Positions 36,308-48,371 of a stretch of 64,000 nucleotides of DNA are shown here, in pieces. Source of the stretch: Mercurialis annua (Eukaryota; Streptophyta; Magnoliopsida; Malpighiales; Euphorbiaceae). Position numbers and translations under genes: made by a program. How positions within the stretch are numbered: the stretch's first letter is position 1; each line of letters starts with the position of its first letter. Location of the stretch: positions 33,692,628-33,756,627 of the forward strand of contig NC_065576.1 of the NCBI RefSeq assembly GCF_937616625.2, given 5' to 3'. The notes under the pieces were generated by a model. It did not search any database, had not been told where the DNA came from, and saw only the letters and a list, made by a program, of their open reading frames with translations.

Positions 36308-37919
36308 TGTTGGCGAAAACCGCAAGTGTACGGTGTCGCAACTAGTAATACTCGGTAAGACCGAGGTCGAATCCCACAGGGACAATGGATTTGATGAGAA
36401 TGAATCGATTCTAAGTCTCAATTCGTTTAGCACACAACAATAGTTGATTTGGAAATTGAACAATTAAAACATTAACTAAAGCAAACACAATTACTAAACA
36501 ATTTAATTAGCAAAACGCAATAAGCAAGCAATTGAATGATTAAGATAAACTATGGATAACAAGCTTGAGGGTTGATACTATGATTACCCAATTACTATCA
36601 AGGGGTCGGACTATGGCTTCTAAACGCGAGCCGAGTTTTTTCTAAGTCGCAAATCCCGCTCTCTCGAGCCTCAAAGATTTACAAAACCACAACTAATTAA
36701 GCTTAACCTACTCTCGTAGCACTAAGCACAATTAGAGGCAATTAGCAATTAAACACAACTCATAGGCCACCTAATTACTAACCCACTCTCATGGTGTTAC
36801 TAATTAAGCATCTAATTAATTAATTCCAATTAATAAACCCTCTCTCAAGGTGGAAATTAATCTAGCAACAAATATTAGGTGATCAATCTAGAATAGGCAT
36901 TAAGCAATTAATTAGAACACACAAGCCAAACCCTAACCCAATCTAGCAATTATTCAACCATCATATCAACCCCCAAACATGGAGGGTTTAGCCAATCATG
37001 TTAACATCACATTAAAACCTAAATAAAGAGAAATAAAAGATAAGATATACTCACTTGGAAGAATAAGATTGAAATTAAGCACTTGCATTCAAAGATAAAT
37101 CTTGTTCTTACAATAAGTAAAGCTCCAACACCACAACAATGGTGGAAAAGATGGAGGCACAAGGCCTTAAAATTAATCTACTCCTAACTAAAAAAGGAAA
37201 CTAAAAAGTAGGTGAAATGTTCTATATCAAGTCTATGCCTAATTTGGAGATAAGGTGCCTTATATAGGCAATACAAAGGAGGAAATAAAGACAACCATGT
37301 ATAAGTTGTGTCTAGCCAAAAGAGGAAGTGGTCCCAAGTCTTGTTTCTTTTCAATTTCAGCTCCCAGCCACATTTTTCACTAAGGCTCGATCGAGCCCTT
37401 CACTTATGAGGAAGGGCTCGATCGAGCCCTTCATTCTTCACAAGTTCCCTGCTCGTTTTTTGCCTAAGGGCTCGATCGAGCCCTCCCCATAAGTGGGGAG
37501 CTCGATCGAGCTCTGCTGATTTTCTGCTGCACAATTGCTGACTTCGAACCTTCATAACTCGGTGTAGAAACGTCCAAATGAGTTGGTTCTTGAACCCCTG
37601 GAAAGCTTAGGATGTCTACTTCATTTCTTGTAAAGAACACAAACTCTTTAGAAGCCTCTAACTAATCCAAAATCTTCAATTAGTGCAGCAGGGTCAGATT
37701 CTGAAATGTGCTTTCGGCATCTTTTTGTTCCAAGACTTCGCCCTTTCTTAGATTCGTTGATTCTTCCATCTTTTAGGCCAAAAGGACTCCGCTTTGCTCC
37801 ATTTTCCGTATAACACACACGCGCGCAATAAGGTATACAAAACAACCAAAAAGCACGGTGAAACATAGCAAAAGCATGCGGAAAACAACTCAATACATAG
37901 GAGTATTTTACTCCTATCA
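36308..37919 (-). mobile_element. 5' LTR of the Athila-like element
   Basis: Same as the 3' LTR except for about eight substitutions and one fewer 31-base unit in the CTCGATCGAG cluster. The target duplication TCTAC follows directly. Confidence 0.92.
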
Positions 37920-38400
37920 TCTACCTTACTACGATCTGCTCCTTCCCCGTTTGTGTCCTTATCGAGTACTAGGCCCTACACACGTATTATTCAATTCTTC
38001 TCATCCTTACATGGTATTTCCCATGGCCCGTATTCGCCTCGGGTCTTTTATATTTTCTTTTCTTTTCGCTGTACACTTTTTATGTCTACCTCATCTCATT
38101 CCTGGGTAAGTATCAATCATAGGTACCTTTTCGATATATTTCATGCCTTACATCGATTATCTCAATATTATCTTATTGTTATTAGTGCTCAATGCTTATA
38201 TTGGGGTGTGTTTTATCACATATGTTCATTTTTGTTGGTTAAGAATCTTTTATTATTATTGTCGCAGGGCTTTACATCTGAGTTTCTTACAAAACAAATA
38301 CATTTCAAAAATTGCTGGTCGACCAGTCTTTCAAAGTCTTCTTTCGATTCAAATTCTTTTACTTTAAATCGGTTGAAAACATTGGTACAATTGTAACTCA

Positions 38401-38433
38401 TAGTGATGACACCTCTCATCGCTAAAGAGTTGC
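38401..38433 (-). other. Conserved core of pol-less elements, copy in A2
   Basis: TAGTGATGACACCTCTCATC continues to AAAGAGTTGC. The preceding TACAATTGTAACTCA also matches B (TACAATTGTGGCTCA at 13921-13935). TGAGCACAAT follows at about 38574. Confidence 0.75.
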
Positions 38434-39199
38434 TCGATAAAGTCACGTTTTGACAATTTTGACACGAGTATGATGCATGCTCTACATCTTGAAAAAATGA
38501 ATTTTATATAGAAAATATATATATGTATACTCGTATGCATTACTAACGTGATTATGACATGCCACATATGATGACTGAGCACAATTGTACTATTAGATCA
38601 TAAAATTTTCTTTCCTTAAAAACAATCGTAAGTCCCTTGAGATTACGCACCTTGCGACATTAATGGCTTTTCATTATTCTTTATTGGGGTTTATTATGAT
38701 TTCAATATTGGAATTTTCATTATCCTTTAACACTTCCTCTACTAGTATTGCTAAGCGAATATCCCGTTCCTCGTCTTTTAATACTCATCCATCTCTATAG
38801 TTCACAATCTCGATCATATTCTTATCTCACGTAGCCCTTAGGCCTACGTGTCAATCTTTCATAGCATACCTTCTTTGATATCATTTACCATCCTTGTGGT
38901 AATGGAAACGTAATATAGGGGATTACGTTTCACGCCATATATATTACATATGTTATGTATTTTATGCATTCTTAATTTTAAGTATCGTATAAGTAACTAT
39001 GTTTAGGATAAAGCCTATATGCGCGGTTTTTTGAATCTATCTCTATAGGCATTATCCTAACATTACATAATTATACCAATGTATGTCGTATCAATCGATC
39101 ACAAAATAAACAAAACAATACAAACATTTCAATCACATAAACATGTTTGGCACATAAGCATAGAATTTATTTCGTACTTGGGGGCGTCTCACTGGACTC

Positions 39200-39715
39200 A
39201 CCCTTCTCGGGTCGCAATGCCACATCCGCGTCCTCTAGCGCGTCTAGCACTGCCTCTACCTCTATGCATAATAATAGGGTAATACCAAATACTAGGAGCA
39301 GTACTCCTACGAAAAGGGAATGTCGGTCTTTCACGTCGAAAGAAGAGAGGTGGAATTTAATCGTCATTCCACTCATGATCGCTGGCTATCTGACGAGCTT
39401 TTGCGGATAACATTCCAAAATGATTAGGTGCATTGTTGTATTACTCAACAAAGTCGGGTCCTAAACCCCTAATGTAGTGATGGTTCACCTCTTATGATGC
39501 TTCCTCTTCGGATAGGTCTTCCTGACTTTCCTCACTAATTTCCATCTCTAGGACAATGGTCCCACCTCGAGTTTGAATATCTGATATGCACTCATTCTGA
39601 CGTATCTCCGATAGTCTGTCAGTATTTACATGAAATCCATTTGATAAATAGGAGGCACTTCCTCCTCTTCTGATACAACATGTAGCTGAGCTCCATTTTG
39701 CTCAGATATGCTGAA
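39200..39715 (-). pseudogene. gag: Degenerate gag start of A2
   Basis: On the minus strand from 39715 the sequence aligns with the gag start of element B. The B start codon ATG in TATGTCTGG is ATA here (CATATCTGAG). About 27 codons later an in-frame TAA appears. Downstream frames are broken. A2 therefore carries the same gag ancestry as B but can no longer make the protein. Confidence 0.6.
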
Positions 39716-40022
39716 CAAGAACAATACTTAATCATGTGATACTGTCCAAACCACTTTTCCACAATATCTAATAGTTTAATAAATGATATGCACTATCTAA
39801 CTAAAAGCTTAAATAATTATCTAAGCATATCACATTCACTTAAACACTTAAGCAATCTCATACACACGCGTTCCACTTGGAAATAGACAGCCTATAACAT
39901 CAAGCACATTCAATGAGACACATATAATAAATAAGGCTCGACTCTATACGCTGCAGTAGTTCCTAGGTACTTCGGGTCAAACAGACACTTTTTAAAGACT
40001 GGCAGTGGTAACTGGACCAACT

Positions 40023-40034
40023 GCTCTGATACCA
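40023..40034 (-). other. Primer binding site of A2
   Basis: GCTCTGATACCA on the plus strand, four bases from the LTR at 40039; tRNA-Met type. Confidence 0.9.
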
Positions 40035-40038
40035 CCTT

Positions 40039-43000
40039 TGTCACGACCCAAAATTGAGGGCCGCGACTGGCGCTAGGAAATGGGAGTGGTAGCTCCGAAA
40101 CCCGTAGCAAGCCTAAAATCACAATAAATTTTTCGCAAACATTAATCACATGACGACATTACAAACGGAAGCATTTATACAAACGTACTTTATATACACT
40201 AGTAAATCATTACACTTGCTCGGGCCTATTGTTTCTGTACCTTGTACGTACTAACCCGACATATACTACTAGTGTTAAAGTCACTTCACGGGTATCTACC
40301 TCTGTGGAACAAAATACAATAATCATAGCCAAACAAAGCGTATATGCTGTGACAGAAACAATAGACATCATAAAAAATATGTTAATGTGGTAGGCCACGA
40401 CACTCGTTAGACATCACACTACTGCAGCAACGGCGGAAGTCGGGACAGTACATAGCCAAAGGGATTTCCGGTCAAAGACGGACTTCTAGCCAAGTTTAGA
40501 ATCAAGATACCTGAAAAACACACTATTGGTGGATCAGCTATTAAGCTGAGTGAGTTATACTTTACTTACCATATTATCAAAATAAGCATCGCATTTTAAA
40601 AATATATTTAAAATATTTATACAATCACATTTTTAAACAATTACAACATATACAATCACGACAATTGCAAACAATTCATTTCATACAAGTATTTGATCCG
40701 ATCGAAACCTTAATCTTAAACTTATAACCTTTCCTAATTCGTATCGTAATCGTATCAAATCATCTTAGTCCAAGTGGTACAGTCCCGAGATAGTTCGACC
40801 GAGTTACCACTACCACGTGGCATAGTCCCGAGATAATTCAACCGAGTTACTCATGCCACTGCTTAATCTCAAGGTGTGAGTCCCGAGATAGTTCGACCGA
40901 GTTACTCACTAGATATAGGTCCCGAGATAGTTCCACCGAGTTACCTCGTATCTACCAAACATAATCCTCCTTCTATTTCATAATCACAAATATGATCAAC
41001 ATTTAATGAGCTCATATCAAACGTTTCTATGTACGAATATCTAGACTCTTATAAACACCGGTGATCACACGGCCTATTGACGCCCAATAGGTAGCTCGTT
41101 TCTTCGGATCATATACAAATTCACATTGGCAAGTAATCGACAAGTCATAAGCAAAGTAATAGAATTCGTATATAAAACAAGTCAATCTAATACAATGTGG
41201 TTCAATCCGTAAACAAACAATTCAAAAGTAATTCAATCCAATAAGAACAACTCAATAAAATCAAACTATATAATTTATGCGATGCATTTAATAATAATAA
41301 TATATATAGTATATATAAAATAGTTTTTAATACGATAATAAGAGTGAGTAAAATATACTCACCGCTTGCTATCCATAATCTACGATAATAGCTAGCGATG
41401 TCGCGTTTTGTAAGTTTCGGGTTCCACTGGTAGTCACCTCGTCAAGTCTACACAATTTCGATAATAACTCGAATTAATTACAATCTAACTATAATTAATT
41501 AATCTAAAACTAAGTTTCTAGCCAACTTCGGCTATTGAAACCGTTCACTTAAAACAGTCTGAATCCTAAACAAAATTGACATTCTTAATGTTCAGAACGT
41601 TGCCTACAACTTTCGTTTAGGTCTCGGACTGAGATTAGCACCCGAAGGTGTCGGAATTTGGCCCTGAAGTTAATAACTTAGGGTTGTCCAAAATTTCAGA
41701 ACTGCTATGCGCGACATAATGTTCTAATTTATTTGAGCTACTTAGAACCCAAACTATCAGAAACTTATACTTAGACATATATAGACAACATCTTTAAGTT
41801 TCCGTATCAACAAACGGAACTTAAATCGGAGCTAAATAGCTTGAGATATTTCCCTCGCAATATGGCTGTTCCGCAGCGCAGTAATTACAGCAATATCGTC
41901 AAATTCCAAACTTATTCTTTTAACATTATGATCGACTAAAACAACCTATACACTCAACATTATACCATTTAATTCAACCTTTTCTATGTCATTCTCATCA
42001 ACCTAAACTCATTAAAATCTTAGTTCCAAGTTTGATTCAAAATAATTTTTATATTACGCTCGAAACTAGTTACATAACGCTTAGCATTTTACGTCAAATT
42101 CAATGCGATTAACCACCAACGAAGGGTGGAATCAGCCCCCTTTTTCCTCTACATGGCCTCCCCTATTTTGGGCAGGGGAGGGGCCGCTTCAGCCATGGTG
42201 CAACGCACCATGGCTGCTGAAACGCAGCCCCACCGTGCGAAGCACGGTGGTTCCTTCCTCCGGCCATCAAGGCCTCCAATAGCCACCATCATCAACCATC
42301 CTAACCTCCATCAAACCCTAGCATCAACAACCCCAAACACAACTCTCATATTCCTCACTCAAACCACCTTTAATTTAGCATAAACACAATCAATTTACCT
42401 CCTAAATATCATTTATAACCATCAAACCATTATCACCATCATAACTCCACAAAACAGAATTTTTGGAGCAAAACCCTAACTAAATACAGAGATCCTCACC
42501 TTGATTTATAGGTCTAGATGTGTAGAGCTTTCCGTTCCCGTTCCGTGGCCGCAAAAATGGCCTCAATCGGACTTCAAATGAAGAAGATATCAAACTTTGA
42601 AAATTTCTTTCATGAACTTGATGAAGATGACGAAATTGATCTATTTCTTGGCTGAGAATAAGGTGTTTTCTGAGTTTAAACTCATATGCAAGTGGCTTAA
42701 ATAGGTAAGGCAAAAGGTTCTTTTAATCCTTGAGTTTGCCACCTCCTTAAACTTTGATTCGTAACTTTTCTTTCGTCCAATTTAGTCCGTCGATCGCTTA
42801 ATCGTTCGAACTCGATAAACTTCGGATTATTTATATCTAAATAAATAATACTCTTCCGCTATCTTATTATTTTATATTCCGATAATTTATTTCGATAAAT
42901 TTCGGCTAAAGGCGCTCAATTTTCCAATTTAAGCAAAAATGACTATTTCCGTCGCTTTTTCGTTCTTATTTTCTTTTGAAAAATATCAATATCCTAATAA

Positions 43001-43322
43001 TCGATATTATTATCTTAAATATCAATTCCCGTCAATAATTTATTTAAATTATATTTTTCGGTCAATAAAATTCTCTTTTCTAATTTCTTGGGGACTTTAA
43101 CTTATTCTAAACTCCAACTTTTCTTACGATTTTCTTTAGTCCCGTCAAATTATTTTAGGCATTATAAATATTCAAATTTCTTCTTTAAACTTCAATATCA
43201 ACCAATTCTCGTCCTTTTCTAAATATTTCCTTATTAAATCCTTTCGATAACTTCTTTTCGAGCCGCTTCATTATTTTAACACGTGACCTACTTTGACAAC
43301 GCCAGACGTACGGGGTATTACA
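40039..43322 (-). mobile_element. 5' LTR of A2
   Basis: TGTCACGACCC to GGGGTATTACA (3284 bp). It carries hairpin 2 (40534-40549), the CCGAG cluster (40783-40946), hairpin 1 (41073-41091), hairpin 3 with one mismatch (41696-41727) and two GC-rich hairpins (42190-42216 and 42230-42250). Confidence 0.92.
42190..42250 (-). other. GC-rich double hairpin in A2 5' LTR
   Basis: CAGCCATGGTGC (42190-42201) and GCACCATGGCTG (42205-42216) pair fully around AAC. CCACCGTGC (42230-42238) and GCACGGTGG (42242-42250) pair fully around GAA. In the 3' LTR one base of the second stem differs and would give a U-G pair in element RNA. Confidence 0.75.
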
Positions 43323-43327
43323 ACTTC

Positions 43328-45370
43328 AGATAAAATTTCCGCCAAAACAAACACTAATAGATACATCTGGTTAAAACGACTAACACCAAACTCAATAATA
43401 CCATCAACTATGCAAATCATAAAACACAAAACTCATACCATTATTCAAAGGAAAATGTGCACTTATCTCATGATAACATAATCTCCAGATTAGTAATAAA
43501 CAATCTCTACCATAATGATTCGTCCAATCATTCAAAAATAAACAGCCCGATATAAACTGAGGTAGCTAACCATCAACTTACCATTAAACTATATTTCACA
43601 GATCTAACTTTATTCTACACACCAAAAAAAGTTCAATATTCGAATCAACTCTATTCAGACTTTCAAAAATTTAAACTCTCAATCGATAGTATCGATCAAC
43701 CATCCTGATTATCGAAACATATTAATCGCGATCCTCGATTCTCGAATCAGCTAACTCATATAGCCAAATCGAACTCAAATTCTCAAAATTATTCCATCCA
43801 TTAATTATTGCCTCGTATATAACGAGAGATCACTACGACCAATTCATCACGACCGGATTGTTAGTTATGCTCAAAACCAATCCCACTAGGGTAGTAAAAT
43901 CTTTACCTAAAACATTTTATTCTCAAGATTTTCCACTCCTCTTTAAAAGACTTTACGTCTTAAACTTCCTTTTGTATTCAAAATTGAAATACCTTTACCG
44001 TTGAAAAACCATTAGCTTTGTGAACTCTTTAAAATTTTCAAAATATTCACGTTTTGAATCCGAACTTTACCCTTACTTTTAAATACGTTTGCAATTTTAT
44101 GAAATTCAACTGGCAATGTTTATGTTCTCTTTAAACCAAACTTGCTAAAATCAATTTATCCTTCTTTTTGTAAAATTAAAACTGTGGCAAAATCCTCCGT
44201 ATTTAAAATAAATATAGATGTTTCAAACATCCAAAATTTAATTCACTTCTAAATTTTATCAAACAAAAACACAATTTGAAGAATCGTTCAACCGAAAAAT
44301 TTATTATTCCTTTTGAAGCAAATTTGACAAAATTTATTCCTTTCCTCAGAAGGGTAAATCTTAACAACGCAAATCTCTTGGTTTATGAAAATACTTTTAC
44401 ATCCATTTACCCAAAATAATTGGACAAAATTTAATCTGAAAGATAAAGTATCGTTAAAACAAAAATATAATGTATACACACGTGGAGCATAACCGAATTC
44501 CTTAATCCACAATTCCTTAAATTAAAAATCGGAAGCTAACTTGTAAGCCTTCCAGTCCGACCTAAAAATCATATCATACTTATTACAACAGTAACTCGAG
44601 TGCAACCTTATATCCAATACTAACTCCTAAAAATATATAGTTATTCAAATAACATAAAACTGATCATTGCAACGCAATTATCCTTCATTCATCACTATCA
44701 TCACTGAGTATTTGTCTAGTTATCTTTCGGAAAAATTTCAAAACCATTTGAAATTCATTAACTTTATAAATACATTTATCCTAAGGTGACTCGCGAGTTC
44801 GTTTCAAACCATTTTCCTAAAAAAAACACTTTATTGATAAAATCTATTTTTACATAATTATGCGCTAGGGTGATGACACCTCTCATCCCCAAAGAGTTGC
44901 ATCCAACTTTAATCATTTCTATGCACATGATGCATGTATTATTATGCATGTACCAATTACTTATTTTCTTTTTTATTTGGTGAACATACTTAGTGCTCAA
45001 TGCAATTCCCTATTCGTGACATACAAAAATGCATGTTCATGATATGTCTTGGCACAATTACGTGATAAAAACATTTCAGATTTTTTTCACAATTTTCATT
45101 TGAAATCAATTTCTCAATAACACATTTGCTAGACGTTACACTCTGTGAGATGTGCACTCGATAACCTCAAAAACATTTCTCAAACTCCATACTCGCAATC
45201 CACTAAATCATATGATAATAACATACCAATTTAAATCAATAACTACTATAAACTCTTATGCGACAATAAACTCAAACAAGTTTAAACTCAACTCAACGAA
45301 AACAATACATTACATACGTTTCTACGAAACAGACCACCAGTTCCCGCATCGCATCATCCAATCTTGATGA
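43328..45370 (-). mobile_element. 3' internal region of the C element, right part
   Basis: It resumes the C element after the ACTTC duplication. It is AT-rich, without a gene I can support. It holds the conserved core at 44868-44900 and TTGGCACAATTACG at about 45048. The right boundary with the host DNA is approximate; no 5' LTR was seen, so the element is truncated. Confidence 0.6.
44868..44900 (-). other. Conserved core of pol-less elements, copy in C
   Basis: GGGTGATGACACCTCTCATC continues to AAAGAGTTGC, one base different from B over this core. Confidence 0.75.
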
Positions 45371-45567
45371 AAAACACTAGTGTATTAATACACTTATATA
45401 TCTCTTCGAATAAGAATATCGGAAATCATTTCATTCTATAAAACTATAATCACACTATATAAATACCACACACACACATCTCCTTTTGTAATAAGAAAAT
45501 TACAGACAAAAATATTATTCAACCATACAATTAGTTTCTTTATATTAAAGATTAGATCTCATCAATT
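45371..45567 (+). promoter_or_regulatory. Promoter of the defensin-like gene
   Basis: A TATA box (CTATATAAATA, 45455-45465) lies about 100 bases upstream of the ATG, followed by a CA-rich leader. This is the normal spacing of a plant promoter. Confidence 0.55.
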
Positions 45568-45907
45568 ATGGCTTCAGTTGCTCATATTTTCCTCATGTTT
45601 CTCATTTTTCAGGTATATATTTTTATATTAATTCATTTTATTTTTAATATACATAAAACTTGGAATTAAATAAAAAAACTATAAATTATAATAAATAGAG
45701 GAATAATTTTTTGGTTATTTATCTTGCAGCTGCATCAATAGTTCCTCAAGTTCAGGCTCAATAATATCCTCAAAAGTTATATCCAACAGGATGTGTTACT
45801 GGACAATGTTGGAGCGACTGCGATAAGTGGGTAAAAGAGTAAGAGGGTTTTGCAAAGGAAACGGACCCGGACAATCAGCACAATTTTCTTGTGAATGCTC
45901 TTGTTAA
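45568..45907 (+). pseudogene. Defensin-like cysteine-rich peptide pseudogene
   Basis: Exon 1 (45568-45612) encodes a short hydrophobic signal-peptide start, MASVAHIFLMFLIFQ. It is followed by an intron with GT at 45613 and AG at 45728-45729. Exon 2 encodes a small cysteine-rich peptide ending at a TAA at 45905-45907. Cysteines in CxxxC and CxC spacing, with an FCKGNG turn, are visible and fit the defensin-like (cysteine-stabilised alpha-beta) fold of secreted plant defence or signalling peptides. Three breaks are seen: the plain splice gives an early stop, the other frame has a TAA before the first cysteine, and a further frameshift lies between the third and fourth cysteines. It cannot make the peptide as it stands. 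A misread intron boundary is possible. Confidence 0.6.
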
Positions 45908-47373
45908 AAAAACCAATAGAGTTGTGTTGTTTTTACAGTTACTCAAATAATAAATTAAAATTGCGTGTTTAGTTTGTCGCCTTCTTATTACATTCATTAC
46001 GATATTTCTGATTGATAATTAAAATTATAAAATACACATTTTAAAATTAATATCAATAAATATTCAATATAAATTTATAGTACTTATATTTATCGTAGAT
46101 ATAATTTATACTTTTTATTAAAAAAAAGTTATCCTTTATATATTGTAATTTATTATACTTAATATTTTTTCCTCATACAAGATATGGTCATATATTATCA
46201 GTAATGGATGAGCAAAATATTCGGCTGTACTAACTAAAAGCTCATAATATATCAATCATCTTCAATGTCAAGACGGTATGATTAATTTACGACTCCAATT
46301 TCATGACTGAATGAGTCACTAACTTAATTTTGTTTGAAAATCTTTGAGCTAAATGTTTATTTGTTTAACATTTGCATAAGCTAAGAAAAAAACAAACATT
46401 TACGTGAAATTGATTATTTGAGGATTTAATCTTAATCTTTTACGTGAAATTAATGTTGTTATCTTGAAGAAATTTATAAGATCTATCCACATATAATTAA
46501 AAATGTAATAATTAGAATCTTACTTTTACAGTTTTTTTATTTAGTTTTATCTTCAAATTTTATAAAAATAACAAATATTTTCTTATTGATATAAAAATTG
46601 TGAGTATTATTCTTAAATTGATCAAAATGGATGTAAGTAAACTCACAAATAAGAAATTCAGGGACTGTATAAACCGATTGTTTGATGTTTATACCAAGCC
46701 AATAAGATATTTTCTGGTCCACTCTCTTAAAGGATAAAATATTACATCGAGAACAAACTAAAGGAAAAATTTTCCAAATACCTGTTTTGGGCTAAATATT
46801 TACAACATTTTTGGCCCATCTTTTCCTCTTTCCCAACGCTACCATTTTCGCCAAAATATTTACCAAAAATACCTAACTAACGGAACACTGACAAACGGTG
46901 TTATTCTTTTGTTTAGAATTAGATATTGAAGAATAGAAAACGATTTTCTAAGCTTCCAAAATAGAAAATGAAGAACAGAGAACAATTCTAAATCCCTCAT
47001 TTCATACAAAAATTGTCAGAGATTGATTGAAATTGAGGTAATTGAGATAGAGGTAGGTGATTCAAGTCGCGATTCGTAGATCGAAATCGCGCTGCTTTTG
47101 ATCGAGGTAAGTGATTGAAATTGAGCTAATTTAGTTCGAGGTAAGTGATTGGAATCGCGATACGTAGATCTAAATCGCGCTGCTTTTGTTTGAAATAATT
47201 TTTTCAATTCACGATTATTTGATTCAGGTCAAATAGAATTTGATTGAAATAGCTCTTATTTTGCTCGAGGTAATTCATTGACTTGATTTTATTTACTGTC
47301 AAATTTCATTTGTTATCTGATAAACTAACAACATTATGAAAAAACTGATTTATACAGAATTGATACAACAAAA
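45908..47373. other. AT-rich spacer between the peptide pseudogene and the transposase
   Basis: No gene supported. From about 46760 the sequence GGAAAAATTTTCCAAATACC resembles a Mutator-like end, but no matching inverted partner was found on the far side. 47000-47200 repeats GATTCGTAGATCGAAATCGC-type words about three times. Confidence 0.5.
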
Positions 47374-48371
47374 ATTATAATTTTGATTCAGTATAATGGT
47401 CATTGGAATGATGATATGGAATATAGAGATTTCAAAATCAAAGGAGCTTCTATTGACAAAAACTGCAATTATAAGGCATTGTTAGATATGGTGAAAAAAC
47501 TATTGAAGCTTGAAGATTCTGATTATAAAATCGAAATACGATATTAGGTACTCTAAATTATTGTGTCATTCGTATATTGATGATTTTGTCTTTATTAGTA
47601 AATTGATGCATTGTCAGATATATATTGTTACATTTCATGTTAAATGAATGTGTAATGTTAGTGTATGATTAGTGTATTATTCGTAACATTTATTCGTAAC
47701 ATTTAGTATATTAGATAAATATAGTAAATATGTATTTCTGTTTTAAACTTTGTTTTTCAGGTCAAGAATCATTTACCAGCAATTACAATAGATGATGATC
47801 AAGCTCTGTCATTCTATTTCGATTTAAAACAAACAGAAAGAGATAACACAATGTTTCCTATTTGTGTTGATTTTCAAGATATATCTGAACAAAATTCTTA
47901 CTACTCAATTGGACAGAAATTAGCTGATTATGAAATTTCTGAAGAACTAAATTCAAGGATTTCTGAAAATGTGGTAGAAAACATGCAAGATATTGATTCA
48001 TATATTTAAGTGAGTGAACAAGGTCAAATACAGCAGTAGAATATGAAGATATCGATGATGAAGTTCACATAATTACAGAGGCAAGATACATTGAAATGAA
48101 AGAAGGACAATGTTCAAGGATAAAGAAATATTAAAAGAGGTAATTGCAATTTGTGCAATTAAAGAGCATTTTCAGTATAAAGTGTATAAATCATGCAAGC
48201 TTGTATACATCATCAAGTGCATTACTAAAGATTGCTTATGGAAAATGAGAGCTTCTAAGTCAGCACGATCAAAAGTTTTTGTTATAAAAAAGTCTCATAA
48301 TCATCACAACTGTACGATTGAATCAAGATTGACAAAAAATAACAAAGCAAAGTCAAAGGCAGTTGGTAATA
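47374..48371 (+). pseudogene. Mutator-like transposase, N-terminal part (broken)
   Basis: Exon 1 (47374-47547) reads IIILIQYNGHWNDDMEYRDF onward, the usual N-terminal start of plant MuDR-type proteins. Exon 2 starts at 47761 after TTTTTCAG. From 48110 it encodes the MuDR-type DNA-binding zinc region (residues around YKVYKSCKLVYIIKCITKDC, then MRASKSARS and HNHHNC), which binds the element ends in the family. Lesions: a TAG as the last codon before the exon 1 splice, stops near 48008, and a frameshift near 48109. At 48371 the gene is cut by solo LTR D; the sequence continues in frame at 52033. Confidence 0.75.

Larger units (their letters stand above)
31260..37919 (-). mobile_element. Athila-like gag-only LTR element nested in A2
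   Basis: Two nearly identical LTRs (1643 and 1612 bp, TGTTGGCG to CCTATCA) flank 3.4 kb of internal DNA. The target duplication TCTAC (31255-31259 and 37920-37924) is perfect. The primer site TGGCGCCGTTGCCGGGGA (element strand, 36284-36301) is of the type used by Athila and Ogre elements. By eye I count about eight single-base differences between LTRs, plus one 31-base repeat unit, so the insertion is young. One gag-derived open frame is present; pol is absent. Confidence 0.92.
37920..40038 (-). mobile_element. A2 internal region, 5' part
   Basis: It holds the conserved core (38401-38433), a degenerate gag (39200-39715), the leader matching 1-165 and the primer site. No other coding signal was seen. 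Confidence 0.8.
25662..43322 (-). mobile_element. Element A2: complete pol-less LTR retrotransposon
   Basis: Two 3.28 kb family-A LTRs enclose about 4.4 kb of own internal sequence plus a nested 6.66 kb element. The five-base target duplication ACTTC (25657-25661 and 43323-43327) is perfect. Polypurine tract at 28949, primer site at 40023-40034. Only a degenerate gag start is left; no pol is visible. The LTRs differ by scattered substitutions throughout, clearly more than those of the nested element, which fits the order of insertion. Confidence 0.92.

Noticed and set aside
46762..46790. Possible left terminal inverted repeat of the Mutator-like element
   Set aside because: GGAAAAATTTTCCAAATACC looks right, but no inverted partner with a 9-base duplication was found to the right.
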